A DNA stretch of 64,000 bases, from assembly GCA_036563875.1 (NCBI GenBank), contig DATCLO010000061.1:1-64000 (forward strand). Reading direction: 5' to 3'. Below the pieces are notes generated by a model. It had not been told where the DNA came from, did no database searches, and saw only the letters and a list, made by a program, of their open reading frames with translations. Positions 61,093 through 64,000 of this stretch are shown here, one piece after another (position 1 is the stretch's first letter; every line of letters begins with the position of its first letter). The DNA comes from ZC4RG29 sp036563875 (GTDB lineage: Bacteria > Bacteroidota > Bacteroidia > Cytophagales > Cyclobacteriaceae). Both the position numbers and the translations under genes were made by a program.

Positions 61093-63345
61093 TTATTCGT
61101 GAATTCTTAACTTGGCAAAGCTAAGCAATAACGTCTTTTCGCCAAAATTGTCGAACTGAATCCGCGCTTTCCTGTCAGCGCCGGATGTATCCATCTGAAT
61201 GACAACCCCATACCCGAACTTCGGATGCTCCACCTTCATGCCCTGCTGCAGGCCTGACGTATCGCTGGGCTCGAAATCGGCTGCAGGCACATGGACCGGT
61301 TGAGCTGGCTTGGGGGTTGATTTAACGGTCTTTTGTATCCCACGCACCAGGCTCCGGGCATAGTTGGTTCCTCCGGAAGACTCATACACACTCTGTCGCG
61401 TGGTTAGCTTGACGTACCGACCATCGATGTCGTCGAGGAAACGACTGGGTTCACAGTTCTTCAGTCGGCCATAGCGATACCGCGTCAGCGCATAGGAAAG
61501 AAACAACCGCTTCTGGGCCCGGGTAATGGCTACATAGAACAACCGGCGCTCCTCTTCAAGTTCCGCGCGACTGCTCAGCATCATCTGTGAGGGGAAGAGA
61601 TCCTCTTCCAGGCCGACGATGTATACATAACGGAATTCTAGTCCTTTGGCCATGTGGATGGTCATGAGCGTGACCTTATCCGGGTCCTTGTCCTTGTCTT
61701 CATCCTGGCCAGTAATCAGCGATACTTCCTGCAGGAATGCGTTCAGCGATTTGTCTTCTCTTGTCGGGTCGTCCACAAACTCCTTGATAGCGTTAAGGAG
61801 TTCCTGCACGTTTTCATAGCGGCTCAGGCCTTCAATGGTCTTGTCCTCGTAAAGTTCACGGAGCAGGCCCGAACCTTTGGCGATCTCGAACGCCGCGCTA
61901 TACGCATCCTTTCGTTGAACTTCCAGCGAAAAGCGTTCGATCATCGCGACGAAGTCGCTGATAGGACCACTCAGCCGACCTCCCAGAAACTGATCCGCAT
62001 GCTTCAACACTTCCCAAATGGGAAGATCGTGGTCATTAGCTGCTACGATGATTCGGTCGATCGTCGCGTTCCCAATACCTCGCTTAGGAAGGTTAATGAT
62101 TCTGCGGAACGACGCCTCGTCCTGCTGGTTGATGGCGTAGCGCAAATAGGCTAGCAGGTCTTTAATTTCCTTGCGTTGGTAGAACGAAAGCCCGCCGATG
62201 ACTTTGTACTTTATGTTCATCCGGCGTAGCGCTTCTTCAATGGCGCGCGACTGGCTGTTCGTGCGATACAACACGGCGAAGTCGCTGAACTTCAGCTGAT
62301 GCTGCATCTTCTCCTCAAATATCGAGGAAGCAACCAATCGGCCTTCTTCGTTGTCTGAGACTGCCTTGATGAGTTCGATCAGCGACCCTTCCTCGTTTTG
62401 TGTCCAGATATTCTTCGGCAACTGAGCGCGGTTCTTCCGGATCACAGAGTTGGCTGCGTTCACGATGTTCTGTGTCGACCGGTAATTCTGTTCCAGCTTG
62501 ATGACACGCAGGTCGGGGTAGTCGCGCTCGAAATTGAGGATGTTCGTGATGTCCGCGCCGCGGAAAGCGTAAATGCTCTGTGCGTCATCGCCAACCACGC
62601 AGATGTTTTCGCGTACCGCCGCAATCTTACGGATGATATGATACTGGCAAAGGTTTGTGTCCTGAAACTCGTCGACAAGAAGATAGTGTATTCGATGCTG
62701 ATACTTGTTCAGGACCTCCAGGTGTTCGCGGAAGAGTTTATCGGTATTGAAGAGCAGGTCGTCGAAGTCCATCGCGCCGGCCTTGAAGCAGCGCATTGCA
62801 TACGCGCGATAAATCTTCCCGATTTCCGGGCGCATGTTGGCGGCGTCGTCACCCATGAGTTCAGGGTTGGCGAGGTAGTCCTGCCATCCGATGAGGCTAT
62901 TTTTAGCCGCTGAAATCCGGTTGTGGACCGTGCTTGCTTTGTACGCCGTTTCGTCCAGTCCCAGTTCTTTAACAATATTTTTGATCAGCGTCCTCGAGTC
63001 GTCTGTATCGTAGATCGTAAAGTTCGATGGGTATCCCAGGTGGTGCGCCTCCGCACGCAGGATGCGGGCAAATACGGAGTGGAATGTGCCCATCCAGATA
63101 TTGCGCGCGTCATGACCGACGATCGTCTCGATCCGATCGCGCATTTCCTTCGCTGCCTTGTTCGTAAAGGTCAGCGCCATGATGTTGAAAGGGTCAACCC
63201 CTTTCTCATAGATGAGATGGGCGATCCGGTATGTCAACACACGGGTTTTTCCGGATCCTGCGCCAGCAATGATCATGCAGGGTCCTTCGGTGTTTAGTAC
63301 ACCTTCCCGTTGCGGTTCGTTCAGACTGGACAGGTAATCGATCAT
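61093..63345 (-). CDS. UvrD/PcrA-type ATP-dependent DNA helicase
   Basis: 750 aa from the ATG at 63345 (MIDYLSSLNEPQREGVL); the open frame has 23 further codons that are not typical. SF1A helicase motifs: Q-motif LNEPQREGV, Walker A AGAGSGKT (27-34), LTFTNKAAKEM (Ia), VDEFQDTN (II), VVGDDAQSIYAFRGAD (III), EQNYRST (IV), VTLMTIHMAKGLEF (V), RRLFYVAITRA (VI). C-terminal Tudor-like end (GMKVEHPKFGYGVVIQ) typical of PcrA. Functions in nucleotide-excision and mismatch repair and replication restart. Confidence 0.96.
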   Translation of the reverse strand: MIDYLSSLNEPQREGVLNTEGPCMIIAGAGSGKTRVLTYRIAHLIYEKGVDPFNIMALTFTNKAAKEMRDRIETIVGHDARNIWMGTFHSVFARILRAEAHHLGYPSNFTIYDTDDSRTLIKNIVKELGLDETAYKASTVHNRISAAKNSLIGWQDYLANPELMGDDAANMRPEIGKIYRAYAMRCFKAGAMDFDDLLFNTDKLFREHLEVLNKYQHRIHYLLVDEFQDTNLCQYHIIRKIAAVRENICVVGDDAQSIYAFRGADITNILNFERDYPDLRVIKLEQNYRSTQNIVNAANSVIRKNRAQLPKNIWTQNEEGSLIELIKAVSDNEEGRLVASSIFEEKMQHQLKFSDFAVLYRTNSQSRAIEEALRRMNIKYKVIGGLSFYQRKEIKDLLAYLRYAINQQDEASFRRIINLPKRGIGNATIDRIIVAANDHDLPIWEVLKHADQFLGGRLSGPISDFVAMIERFSLEVQRKDAYSAAFEIAKGSGLLRELYEDKTIEGLSRYENVQELLNAIKEFVDDPTREDKSLNAFLQEVSLITGQDEDKDKDPDKVTLMTIHMAKGLEFRYVYIVGLEEDLFPSQMMLSSRAELEEERRLFYVAITRAQKRLFLSYALTRYRYGRLKNCEPSRFLDDIDGRYVKLTTRQSVYESSGGTNYARSLVRGIQKTVKSTPKPAQPVHVPAADFEPSDTSGLQQGMKVEHPKFGYGVVIQMDTSGADRKARIQFDNFGEKTLLLSFAKLRIHE

Positions 63346-63499
63346 GCGTTGCGCCGGTACAAAGGTAAAACGTAGCCAGATATCCGGCTGGCCGGAATTA
63401 AGGAAATAACACAATAAGGAACAAACGCAGAGACGGTGCGATGACAGAAACAGTCAAAACACGAGAAAAGTGCGTCGGAGCGGAGAAAAAAATAAAGAC

Positions 63500-63507
63500 T
63501 ATCTTTG
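63500..63507 (+). promoter_or_regulatory. -7 box TATCTTTG upstream of the DUF3109 gene
   Basis: Perfect TAnnTTTG 16 bp before the ATG; the -33 region is not convincing. The 178-bp gap to the helicase holds no other gene. Confidence 0.4.
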
Positions 63508-63523
63508 TGATCGATCGAATCAA

Positions 63524-64000
63524 ATGATTAAAGTCGGCGACGTACTAGTTTCAGATGACATTCGCGACAAAGAATTCGTCTGCAACCTCGAGAAATGCAA
63601 GGGCGCGTGTTGCGTTGAAGGCGACTACGGCGCGCCGTTGGAGCCGGAAGAGCTTGCCATTCTGAAAGATATCTATCCGAAGATAAAGTCTTACCTGACA
63701 CCCAAAGGAATCAAGACGATCGAAAAGGAGGGCACTCACGTAATCGATCCCGACGGCGATTATGCGACTCCCGTGATCAAAGGCAGGGAGTGTGCGTATT
63801 CGCACTACGATGAGAAGGGCATCCTAAAGTGCGGCATCGAAGAAGCGCACAAGGATGGCAAAATTTCTTTTCGCAAGCCCATCAGCTGCCATTTGTATCC
63901 CATCCGGATCACGAAGAAAAAAGATTTCGAAGCGGTCAACTATCACAAATGGCGTATCTGTTCCCCCGCTTGCGCCCTCGGCAAGGAACTCCAGGTTCCG
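63524..64000 (+). CDS. DUF3109 family cysteine-rich protein (partial)
   Basis: The first 159 codons are present; the gene continues beyond the right edge. Cys cluster FVCNLEKCKGACCVEGDYGAPL (C20, C25, C29, C30), then C90, C103, C122 (PISCHLYPI), C146 and C150. This matches the YkgJ-related DUF3109 family, suspected to bind zinc or an iron-sulfur centre. Common in Bacteroidota; no activity is known to me. Divergent from the helicase gene. Confidence 0.92.
   Translation, partial: MIKVGDVLVSDDIRDKEFVCNLEKCKGACCVEGDYGAPLEPEELAILKDIYPKIKSYLTPKGIKTIEKEGTHVIDPDGDYATPVIKGRECAYSHYDEKGILKCGIEEAHKDGKISFRKPISCHLYPIRITKKKDFEAVNYHKWRICSPACALGKELQVP

Overview
The window comes from a chromosome of the phylum Bacteroidota. 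The likely order is Cytophagales, a soil or aquatic glider of the Chryseolinea/Ohtaekwangia kind; the genus is a guess. The phylum call rests on several features: a SusC-type TonB receptor beside a PL11 pectin lyase, a fused LpxC-FabZ, PorX and a gliding-motility C-terminal-domain protein (type IX secretion), phylum-typical small families (DUF3822, DUF4290, DUF4296, DUF3109), promoters of the TTTG-N19-TAnnTTTG type, and mostly absent Shine-Dalgarno sequences. Base composition looks moderate (about half G+C) and even. I see no rRNA, tRNA, CRISPR array, prophage or transposase gene.

Layout. 1-3.4 kb: the start of a rhamnogalacturonan-use locus (PL11 lyase, then a SusC receptor cut by the left edge). 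3.5-9.4 kb: a PadR regulator and two tandem paralogous FtsX/MacB-type permeases, with related short repeats before each permease and after the second. 9.4-14.6 kb: an outer-membrane barrel, two GT2 glycosyltransferases, an FkbM methyltransferase and a lipoprotein. 14.7-18.3 kb: a sulfite-reduction/siroheme operon (hemoprotein, CobA, Met8-like) behind a promoter overlapped by a dyad. 18.4-24.2 kb: housekeeping genes (pyrE, coaD, two NUDIX proteins, DUF3822, DUF1573, DUF423, YggS). 24.2-28.6 kb: a bacterial GH3 protein and a DUF58-BatD-BatA aerotolerance-type operon. 28.7-31.4 kb: a DUF4296 lipoprotein and mutS2. 32-36 kb: the lipid A operon lpxD-lpxC/fabZ-lpxA plus an ABC ATPase. 36-40.7 kb: an HD phosphohydrolase diverging from the overlapping chain porX-tsaE-ald. 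41-45 kb: valS and an RsmF-like methyltransferase. 45-50.4 kb: fumarylacetoacetase, a flavin-reductase-like protein, a diheme cytochrome c, a Tat-exported DsrE-like protein and pdhB. 50.5-56 kb: an OmpA/TPR lipoprotein, PspC, GT2, YbaB and a type IX secretion cargo. 56-64 kb: hisS, an unassigned 50-aa basic protein, xth, murA (Asp variant), DUF4290, a UvrD/PcrA helicase and a partial DUF3109 gene.

How it works together. Most genes are core functions: outer-membrane biogenesis, cell wall, tRNA charging and modification, DNA repair, sulfur assimilation. These are mixed with envelope genes typical of gliding polymer degraders. The most unusual structure lies between genes. There are several families of short repeats with a period near 8 nt, perfect CCCGA/TCGGG-type palindromes (one forming the 3' end of the PL11 gene), and a 326-bp element with about 55-nt inverted ends filling the gap between ald and valS. 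The best candidates for something undescribed are that element, the repeat families as a class, and the small basic protein at 57673-57825 with a textbook promoter and terminator.
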